NCBI GenBank assembly: GCA_002070395.1
Contig: MWDE01000018.1
Coordinates: 1 to 38,881 of the forward strand
Direction of reading: 5' to 3'
Length of the DNA stretch: 38,881 bases
DNA from: Synergistetes bacterium ADurb.Bin155
GTDB lineage: Bacteria; Synergistota; Synergistia; Synergistales; Thermovirgaceae
Positions 26,482-38,291 of the stretch are shown piece after piece. The notes beneath the pieces are model-generated. The model worked only from the letters and a program-made list of their open reading frames with translations. It had not been told where the DNA came from and made no database searches. How positions within the stretch are numbered: position 1 is the stretch's first letter; the number at the start of each line of letters is the position of its first letter. The position numbers and the translations under genes were made by a program.

Positions 26482-26970
26482 TTAATTCGTTTCTCTCTTC
26501 AAGGTCAGCCTTTTTTCCAGGACGGGGACAAACACCAGCGCGAAGACGGCGCCGACGCCCGTCTGGGCTATGTCGGTGATGAACTCCACAGGGGCTACTT
26601 TCCACCCGTAGAGGATCCCGGCGCTGGTGGTGTAACCGGCGATCATGACTACCGCGCCGGCGGCCAGGGCTATCGTTCTCCCCCGGGGCGCCAGTTTTCC
26701 CACGACAAAACCTTCGACACCTTTTATCACCAAGGTGAGCGGGGCCCAGAGGGGGTAGCCCAGCAAGACGTCCGCCAGGGCCGCCCCGAGGCCGCCGCAG
26801 AGGCCGCCGAAGTGTGAACCCAGGAGGAGGGCGACCACGTACAGCACACCCTCGCCCAGGTTGAAATATATCCTCATGCCCGGCATGGGAATGTGGAGCA
26901 TTGTGGCGACCGTCACCATGGCGGCGAGAACGGCGCCGAGAGCGACCTTTTTAGCCATATTCTTGTCCAT
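26482..26970 (-). CDS. ECF transporter S component
   Basis: A 162-residue integral membrane protein with about five or six hydrophobic helices: KKVALGAVLAAMVTVATMLH, a FNLGEGVLYVVALLLGSHFG stretch, LCGGLGAALADVLLGYPLWA, LVIKGVEGFVVGKLAP, IALAAGAVVMIAGYT and TGVGAVFALVFVPVL. The small size, the N-terminal AxxAALxxV-like helix and the GGLxGxxGxxLADxL motif match energy-coupling-factor S components, which capture a vitamin or metal for a shared ECF module. The substrate cannot be named; no A or T subunit lies nearby, so it probably uses a shared ECF module. The start at 26970 follows GGAGGAG (minus strand); the longer frame to 27066 lacks a site. It faces away from the next gene. Confidence 0.82.
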   Translation of the reverse strand: MDKNMAKKVALGAVLAAMVTVATMLHIPMPGMRIYFNLGEGVLYVVALLLGSHFGGLCGGLGAALADVLLGYPLWAPLTLVIKGVEGFVVGKLAPRGRTIALAAGAVVMIAGYTTSAGILYGWKVAPVEFITDIAQTGVGAVFALVFVPVLEKRLTLKRETN

Positions 26971-27088
26971 CTCGCTTTTCTCCTCCCGTTCTTGTTTGTA
27001 CACACAGTCTAGACATGGTAAAGTATCATTCATAGAGCCAGTACGGAGTGGAAACAGGTCCTCCATGGACCGGTTTCAAAACGGGTAT

Positions 27089-27118
27089 TGCCTTTTAGCG
27101 GGGTTCATGGATTATAAT
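27089..27118 (+). promoter_or_regulatory. Candidate promoter overlapping a start codon
   Basis: TTGCCT at 27089-27094, an 18-base spacer and a perfect TATAAT at 27113-27118. The -10 overlaps the ATG at 27117 of the small exported protein, so transcripts from here could not use that ATG. Either the match is chance, the gene is read from upstream, or this promoter serves talC-rho. Confidence 0.4.
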
Positions 27119-27551
27119 GCAGAAGATCGGAAGATCCCTGTTCGTCACGATCCTGGTTCTATCCGTTCCTGCCGCTTTCCTGCTGTCATGGTGGCAGGGT
27201 CACCGGTCCCTCGCGGGGCCCGTGTGCATTGACAGCGCCGTCGTGTGCAGCGAACTCGACGGCTCCAGTTGCCCTGTCGGCGAGGCCTCCGTTTTCCAGT
27301 GGGGCGGCCGCCAGGTGTGTCTAAGGTTCCATTACGAAGCGCCCAGGCCCGGTAGTGTCATGGATATCGTCTGGCGTTTTCAGGGCCGGGTAATATTCCG
27401 TGAGTCGATGAGGATCGGCGATACCAGCGGAACGAAGGCGTTCTTCCTTCTCCGCGAGGATGGGAGCCCACTCCCGGCAGGCGAATACGTCGTCGCCATC
27501 GAGAGCGACGGCAAGGAGCGTCGCCGCATCCCCTTTTCCGTCACCCGCTGA
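27117..27551 (+). CDS. Small exported protein of unknown function
   Basis: A 144-residue protein with an N-terminal hydrophobic segment ([20 protein letters not shown]) that serves as signal peptide or membrane anchor. The rest contains four cysteines, two close together ([10 protein letters not shown]) and two further on, and a beta-rich region [20 protein letters not shown], with [20 protein letters not shown] near the end. That tail resembles the immunoglobulin-like modules seen in many bacterial surface proteins (for example the GxYxV strand), so a small periplasmic Ig-like domain is plausible. No family is recognised. There is no good ribosome-binding site before the ATG. It ends 42 bases before talC. 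Confidence 0.65.
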   Translation: MQKIGRSLFVTILVLSVPAAFLLSWWQGHRSLAGPVCIDSAVVCSELDGSSCPVGEASVFQWGGRQVCLRFHYEAPRPGSVMDIVWRFQGRVIFRESMRIGDTSGTKAFFLLREDGSPLPAGEYVVAIESDGKERRRIPFSVTR

Positions 27552-27592
27552 TGGGGCGGAGTTCCTTTTTCCTTGAAAGGAGCCCTCGTTTT

Positions 27593-28252
27593 ATGCATTT
27601 TTTCCTTGACAGTGCCGACATCGAAGAGATCCGGAAAGCTGTGCGGTGGGGGGTCATCGATGGCGTGACCACCAACCCCTCCCTCGTGGCGAAAAGCGGC
27701 GGCCGCGATTTCCACGGCCTGGTCCGCGAGATCGCCGCCCTGGTGAATGGCCCCGTGAGTGCTGAAGTGACATCCCTCGACCCGGAGGGCATGGTCGCCC
27801 AGGGCCGGGAACTATCGGCCATCGCGCCCAACGTGGCCGTGAAGGTTCCCATGGGGAGGGACGGGATGACGGCCTGCTCACGGCTTGCCCGTGAGGGCGT
27901 AAAGGTGAACGTCACTCTTGTTTTCACCCCCCAGCAGGCGCTGCTCGCGGCGGCGGCCGGAGCTTCCTTTGTCAGCCCCTTCGTCGGGCGGCTGGATGAT
28001 ATCGGCGAGGACGGCATCGGCCTCGTCGGAGATATCGCCGATGCCTTTGCCATGGGCGATATCACCACCAGGATCATCGCCGCGAGTATCAGGCACCCAA
28101 GACACGTCATAGAAGCGGCAATGGCTGGCGCGGACATAGCGACGGTGCCCCTGGCCGTGCTTGAAAAGTGCTTCGACCACCCGCTCACCGCGAGCGGGAT
28201 AAAACGGTTCCTCGCCGATTGGGAGGAGTATGGAAAAGAAAATGGACGCTGA
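27593..28252 (+). CDS. Transaldolase / fructose-6-phosphate aldolase family (TalC type)
   Basis: A 219-residue single-domain TIM-barrel aldolase of the short transaldolase family. It begins [20 protein letters not shown], has [14 protein letters not shown], an [11 protein letters not shown] segment, [13 protein letters not shown] with the Schiff-base lysine in [39 protein letters not shown] and [20 protein letters not shown]. Such enzymes act in the non-oxidative pentose-phosphate pathway or as a fructose-6-phosphate aldolase; the family cannot be split by eye. ATG 27593 follows AAAGGAG; the frame upstream to 27551 lacks support. The end overlaps the start of rho. Confidence 0.93.
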   Translation: MHFFLDSADIEEIRKAVRWGVIDGVTTNPSLVAKSGGRDFHGLVREIAALVNGPVSAEVTSLDPEGMVAQGRELSAIAPNVAVKVPMGRDGMTACSRLAREGVKVNVTLVFTPQQALLAAAAGASFVSPFVGRLDDIGEDGIGLVGDIADAFAMGDITTRIIAASIRHPRHVIEAAMAGADIATVPLAVLEKCFDHPLTASGIKRFLADWEEYGKENGR

Positions 28253-29615
28253 CGGCATGACAGAGACCCAGCCCACGACAGAATCCCTTCCCGCGGCCGA
28301 CAACGCGGCCAACGCCGAAGAGGGGGAGACCGAGACCCGGAAGATCCCCCGGCCGAGGCACAATTTCGCCAACCTCTCCGGCAGGACGTTGACCGAACTG
28401 AGAAAGCACGCCAAGGAGCTCGGGGTGACGGGCATCACCACCCTTCGGAAGGACGACCTCGTCATCGCCGTACTCAAGGAGCAGTCCGAGCAGATGGGTT
28501 TCCGCTTCGGGGGCGGCACCCTCGAGGTGCTGGCCGAGGGTTATGGTTTCCTGCGCCCCAGGGGGCTCCTGCCGAGCGACCATGATATATATGTCTCGGC
28601 CTCGCAGATAAGGCGCTTCGGGCTCAGGAACGGCGACCTCGTGTGGGGTCTCATCAGGCCGCCCAAGGAACAGGAGCACTACGAAGCCCTGCTCAGGGTC
28701 GAGGTCGTGAACTACTCCGACCCGGAAGAGGCCAGGAGAAGGCCCCACTTCGAGAAACTCACCCCCATTTTCCCCGATGAAAGACTGGTACTTGAGACCA
28801 GGCGAACGGAACTGACCACGAGGGTCATTGACCTTTTCTCCCCCATAGGCAAGGGGCAGAGGGCCCTCATCGTCTCGCCCCCCAAGGCCGGTAAGACCAC
28901 GGTCCTCAAGAATATCGCCAACGCCGTGACGACGAACCAGAGCGACGTGATACTCATGGTCCTTCTCGTGGACGAACGCCCTGAGGAGGTCACCGACATG
29001 GCACGGTCTGTCGACGGCGAGGTCATAGCCTCCACCTTCGACAGGCCCGCCGAGGAGCACATGAGGGTCGCCCACCTGGCGCTGGAAAAGGCCAAGCGCC
29101 TTGTCGAGGTGGGAAGGGACGTGGTGCTCCTGCTGGATTCCATCACCCGCCTCGCCCGGGCCTCGAACCTGGTCGTGCCCCCCTCGGGGAAGACCCTCTC
29201 GGGCGGGATGGATCCCGCCGCTCTCTACTTCCCAAAGAGGTTCTTCGGTGCGGCCCGAAACATCGAGGAGGGGGGGAGCCTCACTATAATAGGCACCGCC
29301 TTGATCGATACCGGCAGCAGGATGGACGAGGTCATCTACGAGGAGTTCAAGGGGACCGGGAACATGGAGGTCCACCTTTCGAGGAAACTTTCGGAACAGC
29401 GCATCTTCCCCGCCATCGACATAACCCGTTCCGGCACGAGGCGCGAGGAGATGCTCATGGACCCCGACGAACTGCAGAGGGTCTGGACGCTAAGGAGAAG
29501 GATCACGAACGTCGACGAGGCCGAGGTGCTCAACCTCATCCTCGGAAAACTGAGGAGCACGGCCACCAACAGCGAATTCCTGGCGACGATCAAACTGTCG
29601 CAGGGCAAAGAGTGA
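28230..29615 (+). CDS. rho: Transcription termination factor Rho
   Basis: The RNA-dependent hexameric helicase that ends transcription. The 461-residue protein has a charged N-terminal extension (~1-45), the Rho-N helical domain (~46-92: [18 protein letters not shown]), the RNA-binding OB domain (~97-165: [27 protein letters not shown]), and the RecA-like ATPase with Walker [10 protein letters not shown] at 216-224 and Walker [12 protein letters not shown] near 300-310. The Q-loop [14 protein letters not shown] and R-loop [13 protein letters not shown] are present. The ATG overlaps the talC end and GGGAGGAG lies just upstream. Its first residues are rich in Thr, Ala and Glu, probably disordered. 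Confidence 0.97.
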   Translation: MEKKMDADGMTETQPTTESLPAADNAANAEEGETETRKIPRPRHNFANLSGRTLTELRKHAKELGVTGITTLRKDDLVIAVLKEQSEQMGFRFGGGTLEVLAEGYGFLRPRGLLPSDHDIYVSASQIRRFGLRNGDLVWGLIRPPKEQEHYEALLRVEVVNYSDPEEARRRPHFEKLTPIFPDERLVLETRRTELTTRVIDLFSPIGKGQRALIVSPPKAGKTTVLKNIANAVTTNQSDVILMVLLVDERPEEVTDMARSVDGEVIASTFDRPAEEHMRVAHLALEKAKRLVEVGRDVVLLLDSITRLARASNLVVPPSGKTLSGGMDPAALYFPKRFFGAARNIEEGGSLTIIGTALIDTGSRMDEVIYEEFKGTGNMEVHLSRKLSEQRIFPAIDITRSGTRREEMLMDPDELQRVWTLRRRITNVDEAEVLNLILGKLRSTATNSEFLATIKLSQGKE

Positions 29616-29631
29616 GGGGGGCACGGAGTCG

Positions 29632-30999
29632 ATGAATGGTTGGGGACAGGGAGGTAACGGGAGACTATCCGGAAAAGTGGGGTTCTGGGCCCTTATTGGC
29701 ACGATGTTGAGCGCGGCGCTGTTCCTGATGGCCTGCGCTTTTTCCACGTCGGGGGTGTCGGCTCCGTCCCTTATGGGAAGCGCGGGGAAGGCATCAACCA
29801 CCATGGACATCCCCTCGGGTTTCATCGTGGTGGATGTTTCCCACTCCATAGCCCAGGAGCCGCCCGAGGAGGGACTGGTCGCCCTGGGGGTGGGCCCCAT
29901 CCCGGAAGGCCCATCCCTTTTTGAAAAGGATCTGGTGTTGGAGGAGTCCGTCCCAACTGAAGAGACCGCCCCGGAAGAGGAGATTGCGCCGGGGGTGGAG
30001 GCTGCCGAAGAGCCGAAGCTCTGGAGCGACTATTACGTCAAGCCCGGTGAGACCCTTTCGGATATAGCGACATCTTTCGGGTTGCCCCTGCGGCTTATCC
30101 AGGAGGCCAACGGGATAGAAAACCCCCACAAGCTTTCTGAAGGGCAGGAGCTGCTGATCCCGGTCGACGAAAACGCAGTCGCGGCAGTGAGAGAGGAGAT
30201 CGAAAAGCGCAGCGCCATCGACGCGGCCTCGAAGGCCGTCGATAGGAACCTGGAAGTGAAGGAGTACACCGTGAAGGAAGGCGACAGTCTCTGGTCCATA
30301 GCTCACTCCTTCAACCTCGACATCAACACACTCTTTGGGTGCAACAGTATGAAGGACCCCAACTACCTCAGGGTCGGAACCGTCCTCAGGATCCCCAACC
30401 AGGACGGTGTTTTCCACAAGGTCGGCAAGAATGAAACGCTGGATGCGATCGCCAAGAAATACGGGACCCAGCCAGAACTAGTCGCCAGGATAAACGGGCT
30501 GGACGGGGCGGCCCTCGAAGCCGGTTGCGAACTGTTCCTGCCGGGCGCCAAACCGGCGACGTCGGTTTACGCCGCGCTGGGGGATCTCTCCAACAAGACG
30601 ACCCAGAAATTCTCAAAACTGTTCGAATGGCCCCTCAGGGGCGGGATCACCAGCGGTTACGGCTGGAGGCGCGACCCCTTCAACAAACGCCGGGACTTCC
30701 ACACGGGCATCGACATCAAGGGACCCACCGGAAGGGTCATCCGGGCGGCCAAATCCGGCAAGGTGGCCTACGCCGGCTGGATGGGGGGTTACGGCAGGGT
30801 CATCGTTATCGACCACGGACGTGGGTATACCACCGTGTACGGTCACTGCAGGAGCCTGGATGTCAGCAAGGGGCAGAGGGTGACCACCGGCCAGCCCATC
30901 GGCAAGGTGGGGTCGAGCGGGCGCGCCACCGGTTCCCACCTGCACTTCGAGGTCCGTCTCAACAACAAGCCCATAAACCCGCTCCAGGTGCTGAAATAG
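29632..30999 (+). CDS. LysM-repeat M23 peptidoglycan endopeptidase
   Basis: A 455-residue envelope hydrolase or activator. The N-terminus has a membrane segment (VGFWALIGTMLSAALFLMAC; a Cys within it could be lipidated, but the lipobox is poor) and a Glu/Pro-rich linker (~85-130). Three LysM domains follow at ~134-178, ~211-255 and ~261-304, each opening with a VKxGETL- or VKEGDSL-like motif, and bind peptidoglycan. The C-terminal M23/LytM domain (~333-455) keeps all the expected residues: HTGID (His357, Asp361), YGH (His405) and HLHFE (His436, His438). It is therefore probably an active cross-link endopeptidase, as in NlpD-like or spore/cell-separation proteins. It is read in line with rho after a 16-base gap. 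Confidence 0.92.
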   Translation: MNGWGQGGNGRLSGKVGFWALIGTMLSAALFLMACAFSTSGVSAPSLMGSAGKASTTMDIPSGFIVVDVSHSIAQEPPEEGLVALGVGPIPEGPSLFEKDLVLEESVPTEETAPEEEIAPGVEAAEEPKLWSDYYVKPGETLSDIATSFGLPLRLIQEANGIENPHKLSEGQELLIPVDENAVAAVREEIEKRSAIDAASKAVDRNLEVKEYTVKEGDSLWSIAHSFNLDINTLFGCNSMKDPNYLRVGTVLRIPNQDGVFHKVGKNETLDAIAKKYGTQPELVARINGLDGAALEAGCELFLPGAKPATSVYAALGDLSNKTTQKFSKLFEWPLRGGITSGYGWRRDPFNKRRDFHTGIDIKGPTGRVIRAAKSGKVAYAGWMGGYGRVIVIDHGRGYTTVYGHCRSLDVSKGQRVTTGQPIGKVGSSGRATGSHLHFEVRLNNKPINPLQVLK

Positions 31000-31067
31000 G
31001 AGCTGACCCGACCTCCCGCCCTTGTGTCATTTTGCGTATGACAAAACTTCTCTCATGCAATAAACTG

Positions 31068-31095
31068 GACCAGGACCATGGTGTCCTGGTCCACT
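31068..31095. terminator. Perfect 11-bp hairpin, possible bidirectional terminator
   Basis: TGGACCAGGAC at 31068-31078 and its exact complement at 31085-31095 enclose the loop CATGGT. There is no T tract, so it is not a classical terminator; it may be a Rho-linked stem or a mobile palindromic repeat. It lies about 70 bases after the M23 peptidase gene. Confidence 0.45.
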
Positions 31096-31275
31096 TTGTA
31101 GGTTGTGAAGTCACCGGAGACCATGGACCGGAAAAGCCCCTTTGTTTATAAGTTTTTTGATCTTCGATTCCCGATTCCCGGATTTTGGTTTCCGTTTTAT
31201 GCCTTTTGCCTTTGCCTTGGTTTTGCGGTTAACGATTCACGATTTACGGTTTTCATTCACGATCCACGCTTTTGA

Positions 31276-34044
<2,769 letters not shown>

Positions 34045-34052
<8 letters not shown>

Positions 34053-34473
34053 GGGCAAAAGGGTCATCGCGTCAATAGCCGCGGGGGTGCTGCTCTTCGC
34101 CGGAGCGGCCTCGGCCGTTGACCTGGGGGACCTCATCGGTGTGATAGGGGGAGGGCTCATCGTAGGCGCCTTGGGGAACCAGATAAACGACTTCATCAAC
34201 ACCGTCACCTTCAACCGCGGCGTGGGAACCGATGAAGAGACCAAGGTCATCCCCATCGTGTCCGTCGGGAGCGGTACGTCCATAGGGGCGGCCCAGGTGG
34301 CGGGACCCAAGGCGGAAGTGGACAAGGTCAAGGCCGTGGCGGAACTTTCGGTAAGCTTCATGGGCAGGATAGGGGTCAGAGTGCTTGTGCCCATCGACTC
34401 CACCAACCCGCTGGAGAGATTCCGCAGGGTCCAGAAGGTCGGGGTCTCGGCTGTCATCGATTACAAGCTTTAG
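34045..34473 (+). CDS. Small secreted protein of unknown function
   Basis: A ~142-residue exported protein. The TTG at 34045, ten bases after GGAGGG and overlapping the previous stop (TTGAGTAG), gives a proper signal peptide (SRGKRVIASIAAGVLLFAGA, cleavage after ASA); ATG 34006 after AGGAAGG is the alternative. The mature part has a glycine-rich hydrophobic segment (IGVIGGGLIVGALGNQINDF) like a glycine-zipper membrane stretch, then TKVIPIVSVGSGTSIGAAQV and a strand-rich tail ending in VSAVIDYKL. It may sit at the outer membrane and work with the previous protein, since the two are translationally coupled and precede lptC. Family not recognised. Confidence 0.72.
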
Positions 34474-34519
34474 TTGGCGCCCTTTATCTCATTGCTTTGG
34501 CTCGAACGGGGGGAGTGCG

Positions 34520-35071
34520 GTGGTTCCTGAAAGCAAGCGGCGCTTCTTCCTGATCGCCGCGGTCGTGCTGGTGTTGCTTTTCGCCGTCGGACTGGTGAGG
34601 GACCTTCTCCTGGGCCGGGAAGATGTCGCCGTGACCCGGGAGACGCCCGCCGTTATAGTGGAGGGCCTTGACGTCATCAGGCAGGAAAAGGGGGATGACT
34701 GGCACCTGAGGGCCGAAAGGGCGCAAAAGAGCGATGACCTCAGCGAGGCGGAGGATATAGACCTGTTCATCCGGTCCAAGACGGGGGTCCTGTGGGATAT
34801 GACCGCCCCGAGGGGGACCATTTTTGAAGATTCCGGCGGGGTCAGGCTTTTCCAGGTCACGGGGCATATCACCCACCCCTCGGGGGAACTGGACTGGAAC
34901 GCGCCCGTCGCCGACTGGGACGAAGGAGGTTCGGTCTGGAGGCTCCCCGAGGGTCTCGAAGCCTCGGACGACCGCCTCGTCCTTGTGGGGAGCCGGGGCC
35001 GGATAACCATGTCCGGCTCCGTCGCCGTGGAGGAAGGAGCGGTGGTCACATGGCAGGGGACAACCCGATGA
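34520..35071 (+). CDS. lptC: LPS export periplasmic protein LptC-like
   Basis: A 183-residue single-pass protein. The N-terminal anchor (FFLIAAVVLVLLFAVGLVRD) is followed by a beta-rich region with VEGLDVIRQEKGDDWHLRAE, DIDLFIRSKTGVLWDMTAP and GVRLFQVTGHITHPSGE, which fits the LptC/OstA jelly-roll that receives LPS from the inner-membrane transporter. The GTG at 34520 (GGGGGGAG just upstream) gives a normal length; reading further back to 34385 only overlaps the previous gene. Its 3' end overlaps the lptD start. Assignment rests on shape, size and lptD adjacency more than on strong motifs. Confidence 0.75.
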   Translation: MVPESKRRFFLIAAVVLVLLFAVGLVRDLLLGREDVAVTRETPAVIVEGLDVIRQEKGDDWHLRAERAQKSDDLSEAEDIDLFIRSKTGVLWDMTAPRGTIFEDSGGVRLFQVTGHITHPSGELDWNAPVADWDEGGSVWRLPEGLEASDDRLVLVGSRGRITMSGSVAVEEGAVVTWQGTTR

Positions 35072-36702
35072 GGGCGGGCGCTTTTCTCCTGGCGCTTTCA
35101 TTTTTGCTCTTCGGCCCTCTCGCGGCGGCCGCTGGCGACGGCCGGATCGTGCTCGAGGCGGACAGGGTTGAGTTCGACCAGGCTTCGGGTTTTGCCGTCG
35201 CCACGGGGGCGGTTCGCATCAGCAGGGACCTGCTGAGGGTTTTCGCCCCCAGGATCGAGTATTCGGCCGTCGATAACACCATCGAGGCCTTCTCGGAACC
35301 CGGCGGGAAGAAGGTGGTCCTCTTTCATGGTTCCCAGAGGCTGGAAGGGGAGCACCTGGCCCTCGACATGGTCTCCGGCGAGGGGCTCTTCCGGAACGCT
35401 TCGGGCGGCTTTCCAGCTGAAAAAGGTGAGGTATACGCATCGGGCTCCGACGTGACCACCACCCGTGTCAAAGAGGGACAGCGCTTCGGATCGATCCCCG
35501 GCAGGGTCCAGAAGGGCCTCGTAACGGGGGACCAGGTCTACCAGTGGAGGAACGTCGGTTTCACCACCTGTCCCGCAGAAAATCCCCACTACCAACTGGT
35601 CTCGAAACGGCTCGTGGTCATCCCCGGTTTCCGGCTCGTCGCCTCGAAACCGGCCGTCTACATAGGAGGGAAGTACCTTCTTTCCTATCCCTTCGACTAT
35701 GTAATCGACCTTTCGAACGGCAGCCGCAGCCAGTTCCTCCCCCAGGTGATGTACGAGGGCGACAAGGGTGTGGGCGTATCCTACGGGGCCCCCCTGGCCA
35801 TGGGCGACGTCAACGCGCGCTGGAAGGCCTTCCTCTGGTCCGGGGTGGGGCTCGAGGCCGTTCTCTCCGTTGATCACCGGTTCAGCGACGGGATCGTTTT
35901 TTTCGCCGACGCCTCCTACACCTGGGATGGCGACCGTGAGGAAAAAAGGTTCCGCCCGAGTTGGGGCGTGGACTACGAGTTCGAGGGGTGGACAGGGCGG
36001 CTGTGGTGGTCCCTCTCGGAGAGCGTGAAGGTTGAAAAGGACCTGGGCGAGTCTTTTGAGGGCCTCATCGACAGGAGCCCCGAGTTCACGCTGTTTTCGC
36101 CCTGGTGGACCCTCCCGGGCGTGCTGGGGCGATGGCGCTTGATGGGGACCTGGGGCGATTACGAGGTCTCTTCCGAGGGCGGCACGGTGAAGTCAAGTTC
36201 ATCGAGGCTCGGCCTTGGAGCTGCCTACGAAGGTGAAACGAAGTTCGGCAACGTCGCCCCTTTCTGGGGGGCCGAATATTGGTGGTACGATTACGGGTCG
36301 TCCGACAGCCAGAAGGTCATGACCGTTAGGCTGGGCCTTGCCTGGCCCCTGGGTCCGGTTACCATGACGAGCCTTTGGAGGAAACGATGGGTCGAAGGAG
36401 GTTCGCCCATGGCCTGGGATGACCTCTCCGACAGCGAGGTCTTCTACCAGAAGGCGGAGATACCCTTCGGGGAACACTGGAGCCTGGCCGTCAGGGGAGG
36501 CTACAACCTCCGGGATAGCAGCCTCGACGAAATGTACTACCGCTTGAGTTACGACAGCAAGTGCTGTTTCAGGGTCGAACTGGTCTACCGCGATGATCGG
36601 GTCGGCGAGGACGACTGGGCCGGGATGGTATTCGTCCTGAATGCCTTTCCAAGTCACCCCTTCTTCCTGGGCGCGCGCGAGGCCGGGGAGTACGCCCCGT
36701 GA
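35050..36702 (+). CDS. lptD: Short LPS-assembly protein LptD
   Basis: Outer-membrane LPS translocon barrel, 550 residues, clearly shorter than the ~780 of E. coli. A signal peptide (AGAFLLALSFLLFGPLAAAA) precedes an OstA/LptA-like beta-jellyroll (~30-110: IVLEADRVEFDQASGFAVAT, FAPRIEYSAVDNTIEAFS) that may bridge to LptC in place of a separate LptA. The C-terminal barrel begins near VIPGFRLVASKPAVYIGGKY and LSYPFDYVIDL and runs as alternating aromatic strands to the end. The start overlaps lptC. Only one cysteine pair (GFTTCPAENP; KCCF) is seen, so the disulfide pattern of the E. coli protein is not evident. Confidence 0.85.
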   Translation: MAGDNPMRAGAFLLALSFLLFGPLAAAAGDGRIVLEADRVEFDQASGFAVATGAVRISRDLLRVFAPRIEYSAVDNTIEAFSEPGGKKVVLFHGSQRLEGEHLALDMVSGEGLFRNASGGFPAEKGEVYASGSDVTTTRVKEGQRFGSIPGRVQKGLVTGDQVYQWRNVGFTTCPAENPHYQLVSKRLVVIPGFRLVASKPAVYIGGKYLLSYPFDYVIDLSNGSRSQFLPQVMYEGDKGVGVSYGAPLAMGDVNARWKAFLWSGVGLEAVLSVDHRFSDGIVFFADASYTWDGDREEKRFRPSWGVDYEFEGWTGRLWWSLSESVKVEKDLGESFEGLIDRSPEFTLFSPWWTLPGVLGRWRLMGTWGDYEVSSEGGTVKSSSSRLGLGAAYEGETKFGNVAPFWGAEYWWYDYGSSDSQKVMTVRLGLAWPLGPVTMTSLWRKRWVEGGSPMAWDDLSDSEVFYQKAEIPFGEHWSLAVRGGYNLRDSSLDEMYYRLSYDSKCCFRVELVYRDDRVGEDDWAGMVFVLNAFPSHPFFLGAREAGEYAP

Positions 36703-37688
36703 TGCCCTCCGGCCCAACCAGGGTGGCTGTCCTTTTCGGGGGCGACAGTCCCGAAAGGGAGGTTTCCCTCTCCAGCGGCAGGGCGCTATGCTCCGCCCTC
36801 GAAGGCGCGGGCTTCCTCGTAGAACCCCTGGAGGCCGACTCCCCCCGCCGCATGCTTGAAATGACAGGGCGCTCCGACGCCGACGTCTTCTTCATAGCCC
36901 TCCACGGTTCATGGGGGGAAGACGGGAGGATCCAGGCCGCCCTGGAACTGATGGGCAAGGTCTATACGGGTTCGGGTGCCACGGCCTGCGCCCTGGCCAT
37001 GGATAAGAGGGCCAGCAAGGCCCTTTTCACCGCCGACGGCGTTCCGACGCCGCGGGCGCTCTGCCTTTTTCCAGGCGACAGGGTTTCCGGCGCTGCCGAA
37101 GGGAAGGCGGCCGATGCCCTCAAGCGTTGGGCCAGGATCGTAATAAAGCCGTCGGGGTGCGGAAGCACCGTGGGGGTGACGATCGTATCCTCACAGGCCG
37201 AGGTGGAGGAAGCCCTTTCGCTGGCCTTCTCCTTCGACAGTGCGGTCCTCGTGGAGGAATACATCCCCGGGAGGGAGATCACCGTGACCGTGTGGGAGGA
37301 GAGAGAGGAGACCTCCCTGCTCCCCGTGATCCAGATAGAGCCCCGACAGGGTTTTTATGACTACCAGGCCAAGTACACCCCGGGACAAACGGAATACCTC
37401 TGCCCTGCGCCCCTGGCGCCCGTGGAACGGGAGAGAGTGGCGGGAGCCGCCGTCGCGGCCCACCGGTCTTTGGGCTGCAGGGTTTTCAGCAGGGTGGACA
37501 TGAGGCTGACCCGAGAGGGTCACCCCTATGTCCTGGAGGTCAACACAGTTCCTGGGATGACGGCCACGAGCCTGGTGCCGAGATCCGCAGCCGCCATGGG
37601 GTGGGGTTTCGATGAACTCGCCCGGAGGATCGTTCGGTCCTCCATGGAGTTGAGGTCTGCTGGGACCGGTCCTTTAACCCGTCGGTAG
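36702..37688 (+). CDS. ddl: D-alanine--D-alanine ligase
   Basis: Joins two D-alanines for peptidoglycan. The 328-residue ATP-grasp protein has VAVLFGGDSPEREVSLSSGR, FFIALHGSWGEDGRIQAALE, the KVYTGSGATACALAMDKRAS stretch, VIKPSGCGSTVGVTIV, LVEEYIPGREITVTVW, FYDYQAKYTPG and YVLEVNTVPGMTATSLVPRS. The ATG at 36702 overlaps the last base of the lptD stop (GTG 36699 is the alternative). The 3' end overlaps the convergent greA by 15 bases. Its pairing with the lpt genes makes this an envelope-building operon. Confidence 0.96.
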   Translation: MPSGPTRVAVLFGGDSPEREVSLSSGRALCSALEGAGFLVEPLEADSPRRMLEMTGRSDADVFFIALHGSWGEDGRIQAALELMGKVYTGSGATACALAMDKRASKALFTADGVPTPRALCLFPGDRVSGAAEGKAADALKRWARIVIKPSGCGSTVGVTIVSSQAEVEEALSLAFSFDSAVLVEEYIPGREITVTVWEEREETSLLPVIQIEPRQGFYDYQAKYTPGQTEYLCPAPLAPVERERVAGAAVAAHRSLGCRVFSRVDMRLTREGHPYVLEVNTVPGMTATSLVPRSAAAMGWGFDELARRIVRSSMELRSAGTGPLTRR

Positions 37689-38174
37689 GATGGATATATC
37701 GGTGATCCTGAACTTCCTGGTGCCCTTGGGGACCTCGACGGAGAGCTCCTCGCCGACGGTCTTGCCGATCAGGGCCTGCCCGACGGGGCTGCTCGCGGAT
37801 ATCCTGTTCGCGGCAGGGTCCGACTCCTCGGAGCCGACGATGGTATAGCTGAGGCTTTTGCCGCCGTCGAGATCCAGGAGGGTCACCGTCGTCCCGAGGC
37901 CGGCCTTCGAGGGGTCGATGTCCTCGGGCTCCAGGATCCTTGCCTTGCCCAACTGGTACTCCAGCCACTGTATCCTCGTTTCCAGCTTGCCCTGGGCTTC
38001 CTTGGCGGAATGGTACTCTGCGTTCTCATTGAGATCTCCGAAGCCGCGGGCTTCTTCCAGCAACCTTGCTATCTCCTGGCGCCCCTCGCTTCTTAGTTCG
38101 ACCAGTTCTGCCTTCAGTTTTTCGTATCCCTCCCGGGTCATGTCGATGTGGTCTGTCGTTGTAACATCTGACAT
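37674..38174 (-). CDS. greA: Transcription elongation factor GreA
   Basis: Rescues stalled RNA polymerase by stimulating transcript cleavage. The 166-residue protein carries the N-terminal coiled coil (LKAELVELRSEGRQEIARLL) with the acidic tip GDLNENAEYHSAKEAQGKLE, and the C-terminal FKBP-like domain (VGSEESDPAANRISASSPVG, ALIGKTVGEELSVEVPKG). GGGAGG lies eight bases before the start. It points against ddl and the two coding 3' ends overlap, so neither gene has room for a separate terminator. Confidence 0.97.
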   Translation of the reverse strand: MSDVTTTDHIDMTREGYEKLKAELVELRSEGRQEIARLLEEARGFGDLNENAEYHSAKEAQGKLETRIQWLEYQLGKARILEPEDIDPSKAGLGTTVTLLDLDGGKSLSYTIVGSEESDPAANRISASSPVGQALIGKTVGEELSVEVPKGTRKFRITDISILPTG

Positions 38175-38220
38175 GGGTCGATCCTCCCTTCGGGGGGAAT
38201 ATGATGTCCGCTGATGGCGT

Positions 38221-38249
38221 ATTTTAACAGACTGTCAAGACTTGGGCAA
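38221..38249 (-). promoter_or_regulatory. Sigma-70-type promoter for greA
   Basis: On the minus strand TTGCCC (38249-38244), a 17-base spacer and TAAAAT (38226-38221) sit 47 bases before the greA start. A perfect TTGACA also lies inside the spacer but has no -10 at the right distance. Confidence 0.5.
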
Positions 38250-38291
38250 CAGGGTGAGGTTTAATGTGACCGGGACCACTCCGCTGTCAAC

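Noticed and set aside
38227..38243. TTGACA inside the greA promoter spacer as the -35 element
   Set aside because: No acceptable -10 lies 16-18 bases after it, whereas TTGCCC with TAAAAT has a 17-base spacer.
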